This document shows positions 8,836 through 17,278 of a stretch of DNA of 64,000 nt, piece by piece. Source of the stretch: Clostridia bacterium (lineage in GTDB: Bacteria > Bacillota > Clostridia > Christensenellales > Aristaeellaceae); contig JAFUFB010000006.1 in NCBI GenBank assembly GCA_017470145.1, forward strand, positions 1 through 64,000, given 5' to 3'. Every line of letters starts with the position of its first letter. The stretch's first letter is position 1. Under the pieces are notes generated by a model. It searched no databases. It was not told the origin of the DNA and was given only the letters and a program-made list of their open reading frames with translations. The position numbers were made by a program, and so were the translations under genes.

Positions 8836-8864
8836 TTGCGGAGAAGCAGGAGTTATGGTAGAAT
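8836..8864 (+). promoter_or_regulatory. promoter of the pectinesterase gene; content of the 8624-9033 gap
   Basis: TTGCGG (8836-8841), a 17-base spacer and TAGAAT (8859-8864), about 170 bases before the pectinesterase start. The 410-base gap holds this promoter and the divergent one at 8775-8803; I see no gene or strong terminator in it. Confidence 0.45.
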
Positions 8865-9033
8865 CAAGGCAATCTTTGAAGCAGCAAAGATTCCGGGAAA
8901 CGAGACCGAAAGCCCCTCCCGCGGCGCGAGCTCGCCTGAGGGCACCCTCTTCCTCCTCGTCAGCGGCAAAATGCTTTTCTGCTGTTTGGCAGGAGGCCCC
9001 GTTTCCCGCTCCATAGAAAGGAAATGAGACAAA

Positions 9034-10470
9034 ATGATCATCGTAGCAAAGGATGGCAGCGGAGCCTTTTCCACCATCCAGGCAGCCATCGACGCGCTGC
9101 CTGCGGACCCGCGTGAGGGAGATCGGAAGGTTTTCGTCCGGAAGGGAATTTATCACGAGCGAGTCATCGTCAACAAGGAGGGCGCCTGCCTGGTCGGGGA
9201 AGACGCGGCGGAAACCATTCTCACCTGGTCCTCCTTCGCCCTGGAGCTTCATCCGGACGGCACAGAGCGGACCACCTTCCGCTCCTGGACCCTGATGGTC
9301 AACGCGGCGGATGTGACCGTGGAAAACCTCACCATCCGCAACGACGCCGGCGATGGCCGCGAGGTGGGCCAGGCAGTGGCAGTCTACGCGGCGGGAGACC
9401 GGGGCCTCTGGCAGGGCTGCCGGATGATTGCCCATCAGGACACCCTGTACTGCGGCCCTCTGCGGATTCCGGACGTGGTGGCGGATTTGGGGGATCGGCA
9501 GGGCACCGCGGAGCAGGTTCCCCTGGTGCAGGATGGGCACCCCTCCCACAGCCGGCAATATTTTGAGCGCTGCTACATCGAGGGGGACGTGGATTTCATC
9601 TTCGGCTCCTACCGCTGCTGGTTCGAGGGCTGCGACCTGTTTATGGGGAAGCGGGGGGGATGGTACACCGCCGCCAACACCCATGCCTCCCAGCCCTATG
9701 GCTTCGTGTTTCATCGCTGCCGCCTCTCCGGCAATTGCCCGGAGGGCCAGGCCTACTTGGGCCGCCCCTGGCGAGCGGGGTCGGCCACCCTGTTCCTGCG
9801 CTGCGATATGGACGCCCATGTGGCGCCGGAAGGCTTCACGGACTGGGACGAAACCCGGGGCGTCACGGACCGCTACGGCGAATGGGAAACCACCGGCGTG
9901 CGCGCCGATCTGTCCCCGCGGAATGCGCATGAAAAGCGTCTAACCCCGGAGGAAGCAGGGGCCATCACCCTTCCCTCGGTTCTCGGGGGCGAGGATGGCT
10001 GGCAGCCCGCCGCCCCCGGCCCGGACTATGCCCTGATGGCGGAGCAGCTGCGGGCCTTCGCCGCGGAGGAGGGCTGGTTTGCCTCCCTGCTGAGCAACGC
10101 CAGCGCACTGATCTATGATCAGTTACCGAATCTGAACTGGGCCGGGTTTTACCTGGTTCGGGGGGAGGATCTGGTGCTGGGGCCCTTCCAGGGCAAGCCC
10201 GCCTGCATCCGCATTCCCCAGGGAAAGGGCGTCTGCGGCGCCGCCTGGGCGGAGGGCAGAACCCTGGTGGTGCCGGATGTCCATCAATTTCCCGGCCACA
10301 TTGCCTGCGACAGCGCCAGCCGGGCGGAGATCGTCCTTCCCCTGCGGCAGGGGGATCGCATCGTCGGCGTGCTGGATATCGACAGCCCTGTGCAGGATCG
10401 CTTCTCCCCGGAGGACGCCGCCGGTCTGGAGCTGCTGGTCGATGCCCTTCAGCAGTCCCTGCAATGGTAA
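9034..10470 (+). CDS. pectin methylesterase (CE8) fused to free-methionine-(R)-sulfoxide reductase
   Basis: One uninterrupted 478-residue frame holds two enzymes. Residues 1-~310 form a CE8 pectinesterase beta-helix that removes methyl groups from homogalacturonan. It carries GQAVAVY (Q113), HQDTLY (D136), GDVDFIFG (nucleophile D187) and LGRPW (R244). Residues ~331-478 form a GAF-fold free-Met-(R)-sulfoxide reductase, with NWAGFYL, GPFQGKPACIRI and HIACDSASRAEIVLP. C391, C401 and C425 keep the 10- and 24-residue spacing of E. coli fRMsr C84, C94 and C118. There is no signal peptide, so both act in the cytosol; the esterase would work on imported oligogalacturonides. GGAAATGAG precedes the ATG. 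Each domain assignment is firm; why they are joined is unknown. Confidence 0.93.
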   Translation: MIIVAKDGSGAFSTIQAAIDALPADPREGDRKVFVRKGIYHERVIVNKEGACLVGEDAAETILTWSSFALELHPDGTERTTFRSWTLMVNAADVTVENLTIRNDAGDGREVGQAVAVYAAGDRGLWQGCRMIAHQDTLYCGPLRIPDVVADLGDRQGTAEQVPLVQDGHPSHSRQYFERCYIEGDVDFIFGSYRCWFEGCDLFMGKRGGWYTAANTHASQPYGFVFHRCRLSGNCPEGQAYLGRPWRAGSATLFLRCDMDAHVAPEGFTDWDETRGVTDRYGEWETTGVRADLSPRNAHEKRLTPEEAGAITLPSVLGGEDGWQPAAPGPDYALMAEQLRAFAAEEGWFASLLSNASALIYDQLPNLNWAGFYLVRGEDLVLGPFQGKPACIRIPQGKGVCGAAWAEGRTLVVPDVHQFPGHIACDSASRAEIVLPLRQGDRIVGVLDIDSPVQDRFSPEDAAGLELLVDALQQSLQW

Positions 10471-10559
10471 GGCCTTTCCCTTCCCGCTATATTGAGTTGT
10501 GTATCCGCCCAGGGCACCCGCAATAGGACGTCCCGGGCATCAGGAGGACAAAACGGTAC

Positions 10560-11525
10560 ATGATTTCCATCATTCTGCCTTCCTACAACGAGGAAGAAAA
10601 CATCGACCGGGCCGTAGAGCGCATTGGTCATACGCTCCAGGCCGAGGAAATGGATTACGAGCTGGTTTTCGTCAATGATGGTTCCCAGGACGCCACCTGG
10701 CAAAGGATTCAGCATCAGGCCCAGGTCAATCCCCATGTGGTGGGCGTCAACTTCTCCCGCAACTTTGGCAAGGAGGCCGCCATCATGGCCGGCCTGGCCC
10801 AGGCGAAGGGGGACTGCTGCGCCGTCATGGATTGCGACCTGCAGCATCCGCCGGAGACCTTGATCCAGATGCTGCATCTTTGGCAGGAGGGATATGAGGT
10901 TATCGAGGGCGTCAAGCGCAGCCGGGGAAACGAATCCGTGCTGCATCGCTTCGCGGCGGGCACCTTCTATCGGCTCATGAGCAACGCTACGAAGATCGAT
11001 ATGTCCCGGGCCTCCGATTTCAAGCTCATGGACCGGAAGGCGGTGAATGCCATCCTGTCCCTGCCCGAGAAGAACGCCTTCTTCCGGGCCCTTTCCTCCT
11101 GGGTCGGGTTCAAAACCACCTCTGTGGAATTCGACGTGCAGGAGCGGGAGGCCGGCACCTCGAAATGGAGCTCCCGGACCCTGACCAGCTACGCCGTGCG
11201 GAACATTACCTCCTTTTCCTCCGCGCCCCTGCAGCTGATTACCATCTGCGGCGGCATCGTGCTGGCGCTGGCCCTGATCATGGGGATTCAAACCCTGGTG
11301 CGCTATTTTTCCGGCACTGCGGTGGAGGGCTTTACCACGGTGATCCTGCTGATTTTGCTCATCGGCAGCGTGCTGATGCTGAGCCTGGGGCTGATTGGAT
11401 ACTACCTGGCGCAAATCTACAACGAATTAAAGGATCGGCCTCGCTATCTGATTTCGGAAATCATCCGCGGCGAAGCGGCGGAGCCAAGGAAAGGGACGAA
11501 TCACAATGGAAGCCACCCAGCCTAA
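10560..11525 (+). CDS. polyprenyl-phosphate glycosyltransferase, GtrB/DPM1-like (GT2)
   Basis: A 321-residue family-2 glycosyltransferase of the GtrB/dolichol-phosphate-mannose-synthase type, which transfers a hexose from a nucleotide sugar to undecaprenyl phosphate on the cytoplasmic face. It has the GT-A motifs SYNEEENI, VNDGSQD and the metal-binding MDCDLQHPPE. Two C-terminal membrane spans lie at about residues 223-245 and 258-283. AGGAGGA lies 11 bases before the ATG. The next gene, a polytopic GT-C-like protein, overlaps its end by 20 bases, so the pair probably works as donor synthase and acceptor transferase. Sugar identity is unknown. Confidence 0.88.
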   Translation: MISIILPSYNEEENIDRAVERIGHTLQAEEMDYELVFVNDGSQDATWQRIQHQAQVNPHVVGVNFSRNFGKEAAIMAGLAQAKGDCCAVMDCDLQHPPETLIQMLHLWQEGYEVIEGVKRSRGNESVLHRFAAGTFYRLMSNATKIDMSRASDFKLMDRKAVNAILSLPEKNAFFRALSSWVGFKTTSVEFDVQEREAGTSKWSSRTLTSYAVRNITSFSSAPLQLITICGGIVLALALIMGIQTLVRYFSGTAVEGFTTVILLILLIGSVLMLSLGLIGYYLAQIYNELKDRPRYLISEIIRGEAAEPRKGTNHNGSHPA

Positions 11526-12828
11526 AAACGAAGAAAAATTCTGGCGTCATGTCGCTCAGTCCCTGCTGCTGATTCTCCTTTCCGCCCTGGTGGGCACGGG
11601 GCTGCTGATCCTGTCCGAATTCCTGCCCGCAGAGCCCATGGATCAGCACCTGGACAGCTCCGCGGATATCTTCCAGGCCACCGGGAAATTTCCCAATCTG
11701 CACACCTGGTGTTCCAGCAGGCTGGATAACTATTCCGACGCCATCATGCTGCTGATGGCCGGCAACGTTTCCTCGGAACACCCCGTCGAATATGCCATGA
11801 TGTCCTATCACGGCGTCATGGGGGAGTTTGACCCCGTCCAGATTTTTGTGAAGCACTATATCGAGGGGGAAGCATATGAAGGTTTCGAGCCCTATTCCCG
11901 CTATTGGCACGGATACAGCGTCATCTACCGATTGCTGCTCCAGGTTCTTGACTATCATCGCATTCGCCAGCTGAACATGGCGCTCCAGGTCGGGCTGGTG
12001 CTGCTGCTTTGCCTCCTGATGTGGCGGAGCGGCTCCCGGCCCCGGGGTATGATTCTGCCCCTCCTGATCTCCTACGCCATGCTGGCGCCGGCGGTGATGG
12101 GCCTGAACCTGGAATATTCCCTGGGGTTCTATATTTCCCTGCTATCCGTGTTAACGCTACTGCTCCTCCATCGAAAGGGACGCATGCAAAGCCGGGAATA
12201 TCTGGTCTTCCTGTTTTCCGGCATCTGCACCGCCTACTGGGATGTACTGACCTATCCCATGGCCGCCTTGGGGCTGCCCCTGGTGGTGGCCTTCTATCTG
12301 GCCCCGGACCGGAAGCTTCGGGACGCCCTGCTGCGCCTGCTCCGGCTGGGATTTTTCTGGGGCATGGGCTATGGACTCCTGTGGGTGATGAAATGGGTCA
12401 TCGGCACTGCCCTCACCGGCTTTAACGTGTTCGAGGAAGGGCTGTCCACCTTCCTGATGCGGACCGGGGATGAGGCCTATGGCGAGGTCGTCACCCTGGG
12501 CGCTACCCTCTGGGGGAACATCCGCTTTTTCTTCAATACCCCCTTCACCCTGCTTTTCCTGGGCTATCTGCTTTTCCTGATCCTCCGTCTCCTGCGGAAG
12601 ACGCCTCGGGAAGGCGCCGCCCGCCAGGCCTGCCTCCGGCAGCTGGTGCCTTTTCTGCTCATCGCCTGCATTCCCTTTGCCTGGTGCGTCCTGACCAAGA
12701 ACCACGCCTATATCCATTACTGGCTGGCCAGCAAGGCCTTCATCGTCTCCACCATGGCGCTGATGTGCGGGCTGTATCATGTAAATCAATCCATCACAAA
12801 GCCCTTCCCGGAGCAGGGAGGGCTTTAA
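11506..12828 (+). CDS. polytopic membrane protein, GT-C glycosyltransferase-like
   Basis: A 440-residue protein with about ten membrane spans and a large first extracytoplasmic loop rich in acidic residues (LDSSADIFQATGKFPN). This layout is that of GT-C enzymes that use polyprenyl-phosphate sugars on the outer face. It belongs to no family I can name with certainty. It is translationally coupled to the upstream GtrB-like gene, so it is the likely acceptor-side transferase. The repeat hairpin at 12844-12868 follows its stop and may end the transcript. Confidence 0.72.
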   Translation: MEATQPKNEEKFWRHVAQSLLLILLSALVGTGLLILSEFLPAEPMDQHLDSSADIFQATGKFPNLHTWCSSRLDNYSDAIMLLMAGNVSSEHPVEYAMMSYHGVMGEFDPVQIFVKHYIEGEAYEGFEPYSRYWHGYSVIYRLLLQVLDYHRIRQLNMALQVGLVLLLCLLMWRSGSRPRGMILPLLISYAMLAPAVMGLNLEYSLGFYISLLSVLTLLLLHRKGRMQSREYLVFLFSGICTAYWDVLTYPMAALGLPLVVAFYLAPDRKLRDALLRLLRLGFFWGMGYGLLWVMKWVIGTALTGFNVFEEGLSTFLMRTGDEAYGEVVTLGATLWGNIRFFFNTPFTLLFLGYLLFLILRLLRKTPREGAARQACLRQLVPFLLIACIPFAWCVLTKNHAYIHYWLASKAFIVSTMALMCGLYHVNQSITKPFPEQGGL

Positions 12829-12834
12829 TCTGTG

Positions 12835-12931
12835 CTGATGCAAACACCCCCGCGGAGCGCGGGGGTGAGAAACGATGATAAATCACCAAAGTAAGCAAGA
12901 GGCTTTTCGCGCTGATGGGAACAAATCAGCG
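12835..12931 (+). repeat. copy 1 of a ~97-bp intergenic repeat with GC-rich hairpin
   Basis: The copy starts CTGATGCAAA and has a GC-rich hairpin (arms CACCCCCGC and GCGGGGGTG, 12845-12867). A ~60-base conserved tail containing AAATCACCAAAGTAAGC, GCTTTTCGCGCTGAT and ACAAATCAGCG completes it. It aligns from end to end with copies at 41680-41776 and 38452-38548 (both minus orientation). It lies between convergent genes, so the hairpin may also terminate transcription. Confidence 0.7.
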
Positions 12932-12937
12932 ATGGCT

Positions 12938-14464
12938 TTAGAAATTAACCACAATGACCTCCCCCAGCTTCTGAATGGATCCATCGTCCGGGTAATGGGG
13001 CATGGCCTGCACCTCCGGGAGGTTTTCATACAGCGCTTCATTGGCATAGACGGGGCTGAAGCCGCACCAACGCTCCATAAACTTTCGCCAGCCGTAGGAA
13101 TTCAAGTAGTCCCCCAGGGTGCCATCATAGGGCGTCAGGAGGATAAAGTCCAGCTCCTGCATATGATACAGGGTTTGGTCCGAAATTTGCTCCTGATTCA
13201 TGAAAGCCACCGGCAGATCATCTCGATATCCCTCCGTGGATTTGATCTGCGTGGCCAAGGTCGTCATCCAGGAGATGGCCTGCTGCTGCTGAAAATTCGT
13301 CTTCAAATAACATTGATTATCATACCGGGCATACATCACGCAGGCCAGGCCCAGCAGCGTCGCGGCGAATCCCCCCACTGACCTTTTGACCCTGGGCCAA
13401 CGGAACTCCTGCCGCTCCGCCAGCAGGAGGAACAGCGCCGCCTGCATCACCTGGCCATAGGTCATCAGCCCATGCACCGTGCCCGCCATGACATAAATCA
13501 AATTGCAAGCCAAGGGCATCAGCCCCAGGAGCACCGCCAGCAGCAATGCGACGGAGAGGCGCTGCTTTCCTTTCTGGAGCAGTAGTCGAAGGGCAAACAC
13601 GCCATCCAGGAGCACCATTCCCCGGCTGAGATAAAACAGATGCATCGGGAACACATCCGCTATTCCATTGCGCTGGGGCCAGAAGAACTCCCGATAGGCC
13701 TGGGCCGCCCGGAGCAAATAGGTGCCCAGGCTGGTGGACCCCATTTGATCAATGCCCATGTAGCTGTTCAGCTCCAGATAAAACTTGGCCAGGAAAAAGC
13801 GGGTCGCCGCAAAATAGCAGACCATCACCCCCAGCATACAGGCCACCTGCATCGCCGCCAGGCGGAAAAAGGATTTGAGATTCCCTTCCCCGTCCAACAG
13901 AATCGAAAGATCATACAGCAGCGGCAGGCTGAGCAGCAGGGGCAAAAAAGCCTGATACACCCCCACGGAGCAGCAACCCAGGGCGATAGCCAGCAGCTTG
14001 CCCCATCCCTTTCCCTTGCAGAGGAGCCAGCCGCACAGTGTCATCATCAGCAGGGCCAGCGCATAATAGGGCAGGGTGTACATATATCCGAACAGGCCCG
14101 CAATGGCCGGAAAGGCCACCATGATCCCCGCCAGCCCTGCACAGCAGCCCAGGTTTTTTAGCCCCAGCAAATCCACCACCAGGCAGGCCGCCAGGGCCAT
14201 GCACAGGAGGGAAAACAGTCCGTGGGTCAGGGGCAGGCTGAAATGCCCCGGTCCAAAGAGGATCGTTTCCAGCCAGTCCATCACATGCAGCATCCATCTG
14301 CCAGAGCTGATGGTGGTCCCCAGCTCGAAGAGGGACACAATATCGTCATGGGAGGAGAACTTGTTCAGCAGCCCCATCCCATGGGCCACCAGGCCGAAGA
14401 GCAAGGCGCTGAGCAGAGTCACCGCCAGCTGCGGCCGCTTCCGAGCCCACTGCGCTACCCTCAC
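12938..14464 (-). CDS. GtrII-family glucosyltransferase-like membrane protein (paralogue A)
   Basis: A 508-residue polytopic protein of the Glucos_trans_II (GtrII) type, which in phage serotype-conversion systems adds glucose from a polyprenyl-phosphate donor to surface polysaccharide. It carries the acidic SSHDDIVSLF motif in the first outer loop after GLVAHGMGLLNKF. About ten membrane spans follow, then a C-terminal outer domain with YARYDNQCYLKT and PEVQAMPHYP. It starts at GTG 14464, overlapping the stop of paralogue B (GTGA). Last gene of a nine-gene minus-strand polysaccharide operon. Acceptor and sugar are unknown. Confidence 0.82.
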   Translation of the reverse strand: MRVAQWARKRPQLAVTLLSALLFGLVAHGMGLLNKFSSHDDIVSLFELGTTISSGRWMLHVMDWLETILFGPGHFSLPLTHGLFSLLCMALAACLVVDLLGLKNLGCCAGLAGIMVAFPAIAGLFGYMYTLPYYALALLMMTLCGWLLCKGKGWGKLLAIALGCCSVGVYQAFLPLLLSLPLLYDLSILLDGEGNLKSFFRLAAMQVACMLGVMVCYFAATRFFLAKFYLELNSYMGIDQMGSTSLGTYLLRAAQAYREFFWPQRNGIADVFPMHLFYLSRGMVLLDGVFALRLLLQKGKQRLSVALLLAVLLGLMPLACNLIYVMAGTVHGLMTYGQVMQAALFLLLAERQEFRWPRVKRSVGGFAATLLGLACVMYARYDNQCYLKTNFQQQQAISWMTTLATQIKSTEGYRDDLPVAFMNQEQISDQTLYHMQELDFILLTPYDGTLGDYLNSYGWRKFMERWCGFSPVYANEALYENLPEVQAMPHYPDDGSIQKLGEVIVVNF

Positions 14465-16035
14465 GTTCCCTCGCTCCCTTCGCCAAATTTCACCACCACT
14501 ACGTCATGAATCACCTGAATGGAATCCGCCGCGGGGTAACTGGGCATGGCCTGCACCTCCGGCCAGGTCTTCACTTCTGCCTCGTCCACCGTCTCCGGGT
14601 CAAATCCGCACCAGCGCTGCAGGAATCTTTCCCAGGCCCAGTTATTGACGTATTCCTCCAGGGTTTCTTCGTACCCCGTCAGGCTCAGGCCCTTCATCTC
14701 CTCCATATTGTACAGGCTCGCGTCCTGCATTTCATAGCGGTTCACCCAGGCCACGGGCAGCTCATCCCGGAAGCCAGGGGCCGACTTGATCCGCGTCACC
14801 AGGGCCGTGTCCCAGGAGATCGCCTCCTGCTGATAAAAGGCGGTCTTGAAATAGCATTCATTATCATACCTGGCATACATGACGCAGAGCAGCCCAAGCG
14901 CCACCGTCACCGCGCTGCCAGCCAGCTGCCTCCACCGGCCCAGCCGGAGCCAGACCTGATCCACCAGGAGGATGCACAGCACAAAATGCATCACCTGGCC
15001 ATAGACCATGAGGCCGTGAATCTCCGCGGAAAGCACGAAAATGAAATTACAGCCCAAGGGATAGAGCCCCAGCAGCAGCGCCAGCAGCAAAGCCTTTCCC
15101 CGGCTTTGCTTCCAAGCCCGAATCACCGCCGCCGCGCCCAGGGCCAGGTTGACTCCCATGGCAAAGTAATACAGGTAATAGGCATGCTGCGGATACATAT
15201 CCCAGGGAGCGTTCCGGGTCGGGCGGAAGAATTCCCCATAGGCCCGGCCTGCCCGCTCCAGATACACCCTCAGGGGCAGGGAATCCGCCTGGTTCAGGCC
15301 CATATAAGGGCTCATCTCCAGGTCATATTTATTCAGGAAGTAATGGCTGCCCGCCAGGTAGATCGCCATGACGCCTGCCACGCAGACGGCCTGCAACAGC
15401 AATCGCTTTCCCAGGGCGAGGGCATCCTCTCCCTTCTCCCCAATGGCCTGAATATCCGCCAGCAGGATCACCGTCAGCAGCAGCGGCAGAAAGGCCTGAT
15501 AAACCCCCACCGCACATCCGCTCAGCAGGCATCCCGCCACCTTAGCGCCCCAGGAATGCTTCCCGCCGATCAGCAGCGCTCCCGCCACCATCATCAGCAG
15601 CGCCAGCATGTAATAGGGCGCCGCGAACATGAAGCCAAACAGGGCAGCCAGCATCGGGAAGGCCGCCATGACGCAGCCCAGCAGCGCCCCCAGCCCCCGG
15701 GAGCGCAACCGCAGCCCCTGGGCCAAGAGCCCGGCGGAGAGGCCGATGCATAGCAGGGAAAACAGCCCATTCATCAGGGGAAGGCTGAAGTGTCCATCGC
15801 CAAAGACCAGAATTTCCAGTCTTCCCAGCACATGCAGCATCCACCGCCCGGAGGTGATGGTTTCCCCCTGCAGAAAGAGCGAAAAAATATCGTCATGCCA
15901 GGAATACTTATTTAGCAGCGCCATGCCATGGGCCACCAGGCCAAAGAGCAGCGCGGCGAAAAACGCAGCCCAGGCCGCGGGCTGAACCATGGCTCCCCAC
16001 TTCCCCCGGGCGGCGCGATTCGTTTCTCGATCCAT
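14461..16035 (-). CDS. GtrII-family glucosyltransferase-like membrane protein (paralogue B)
   Basis: A 524-residue close relative of its downstream neighbour and of the gene at 30663-32237. Shared marks are SWHDDIFSLF, YPLGCNFIFVLS, MYARYDNECYFKT, QQEAISW and WPEVQAMPSYPAADSIQ. It is a GT-C type transferase predicted to use a polyprenyl-phosphate sugar at the outer face. It begins one base after the stop of the preceding gene, so the operon is very tight. The tandem arrangement suggests duplication followed by divergence in acceptor or linkage. Confidence 0.82.
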   Translation of the reverse strand: MDRETNRAARGKWGAMVQPAAWAAFFAALLFGLVAHGMALLNKYSWHDDIFSLFLQGETITSGRWMLHVLGRLEILVFGDGHFSLPLMNGLFSLLCIGLSAGLLAQGLRLRSRGLGALLGCVMAAFPMLAALFGFMFAAPYYMLALLMMVAGALLIGGKHSWGAKVAGCLLSGCAVGVYQAFLPLLLTVILLADIQAIGEKGEDALALGKRLLLQAVCVAGVMAIYLAGSHYFLNKYDLEMSPYMGLNQADSLPLRVYLERAGRAYGEFFRPTRNAPWDMYPQHAYYLYYFAMGVNLALGAAAVIRAWKQSRGKALLLALLLGLYPLGCNFIFVLSAEIHGLMVYGQVMHFVLCILLVDQVWLRLGRWRQLAGSAVTVALGLLCVMYARYDNECYFKTAFYQQEAISWDTALVTRIKSAPGFRDELPVAWVNRYEMQDASLYNMEEMKGLSLTGYEETLEEYVNNWAWERFLQRWCGFDPETVDEAEVKTWPEVQAMPSYPAADSIQVIHDVVVVKFGEGSEGT

Positions 16036-16036
16036 G

Positions 16037-17233
16037 TCAGCCCTCCTTCCCGATCCATCCCACCGGCTCCTTCTGGATCGATCGCCAGGTCAGATACAGC
16101 GTTCCCGCATAGCAGGCCACATTCATCAGCGTCAGCAGTTCCCAGGACAAGGCCTCCTTCTTCATCAGGTAGGATCCATAGGTCTGCAAATCAATGGCCA
16201 CCACCCCTATCAGCACCGGGATCATCCGGGGCGAAAGGGCGCAGGCCGCCGTCAGGAAGATCAGCACGGGATAGGAATAACGCTCATGCATGGCCGGCAG
16301 GAAGAACAGGCAGGTATACATCATCAGGGTCGCCGCCTGCAGCAGCGAATCCTTTCCCAGCTTCCCCTTGCGAATCAGCCACAGCATCATCCCTCCCAGC
16401 GCCACCACCGTCACGCCCAGACAGAATCCCTGCAGCTCTGCGTAGTGATCCACGCCGTCCTCTGCCAGGGTAACCACCATCAGGTTCCAGAAGGAGGGAT
16501 AGTTCAGGCTGATCTGCTGATAGGTGCCGCTCTGTTCCGCATAGATGCGGAAGATATCCAGCGGGCTCCTTCCCTGGATCAACCCGCCCACGCTGGCCAG
16601 CAGCATCGCCGCCGGAATCCATAGAAACTGCCAGGCGGAGAATTTTCGGCTCCACACATAGTAAAAAAGGAGGAAGGGCAGGAAGAAAACCGCCTGCAGC
16701 TTGAAGGCAAAGGCCAGCCCATAGCAGAAAAGCGCCGCGCCGTGCCTTTCCCGCAGCAGCAGCAAAAAGGTCGCCATCAGGAAAAAGGTATAAATGGAAT
16801 CGCACTGGCCCCAGGCTGCGGAATTCAGCACCGTGGTGGGCAGCAGCACCACCACCGCGTAAACCGCCGCCGCCTTCGTTTGGCTGCCTGTGATCTCGTG
16901 AACCATTCGCCCAGCCACTATTCCCAAGGCATAATCGAAGGCCATGGAAAGCATCTTATAGGCATAGACCTTGTGAACCGGCAGGTAGGTCAAAAGCGCC
17001 ACCAGCGTCTGATAGCTGATCTGGTAATTCCCTACCTGCTGCCCCAGGGCCCGCCATGCGCCCCGCTCCTGAATCACATCGTACCATGGAATCAGGAAGA
17101 TATCCACATCCGGGCTGATGAACCCCCGGAAACTGAACCGGGCATACATGGATAAAAGGGTGGCACAGGCTATGAAGATTTTCAGCCGATGCCGGATCAT
17201 CAGATCCCAGAATCTTTCCTCTGTCTTTCTCAT
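16037..17233 (-). CDS. GT-C glycosyltransferase-like membrane protein (paralogue pair 1)
   Basis: A 398-residue polytopic protein with about nine membrane spans, resembling mannosyltransferase-type GT-C proteins (GT87-like). Marks are RHRLKIFIACATLLSMYARF, an acidic first loop SPDVDIFLIPWY, NSAAWGQCDSIYTFFL, AFKLQAVFFLPFLLFYYVWS and LPAMHERYSYP. The gene at 18805-20010 is a clear paralogue with the same motifs in the same order. It is presumed to add a sugar from a lipid-linked donor to the surface polymer; specificity unknown. Confidence 0.75.
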   Translation of the reverse strand: MRKTEERFWDLMIRHRLKIFIACATLLSMYARFSFRGFISPDVDIFLIPWYDVIQERGAWRALGQQVGNYQISYQTLVALLTYLPVHKVYAYKMLSMAFDYALGIVAGRMVHEITGSQTKAAAVYAVVVLLPTTVLNSAAWGQCDSIYTFFLMATFLLLLRERHGAALFCYGLAFAFKLQAVFFLPFLLFYYVWSRKFSAWQFLWIPAAMLLASVGGLIQGRSPLDIFRIYAEQSGTYQQISLNYPSFWNLMVVTLAEDGVDHYAELQGFCLGVTVVALGGMMLWLIRKGKLGKDSLLQAATLMMYTCLFFLPAMHERYSYPVLIFLTAACALSPRMIPVLIGVVAIDLQTYGSYLMKKEALSWELLTLMNVACYAGTLYLTWRSIQKEPVGWIGKEG

Positions 17234-17278
17234 CGCATAGCTCTCTTTCTGCCGTGGGTTCTCTCTATTTTCGTATTT

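Noticed and set aside
8812..9930. 372-codon minus-strand frame
   Set aside because: Antisense to the CE8 domain of the fusion gene and crosses its promoter.
12875..13381. 168-codon plus-strand frame starting inside repeat copy 1
   Set aside because: Most of it is antisense to the GtrII gene. Only the first codons overlap the repeat, and these are discussed there.
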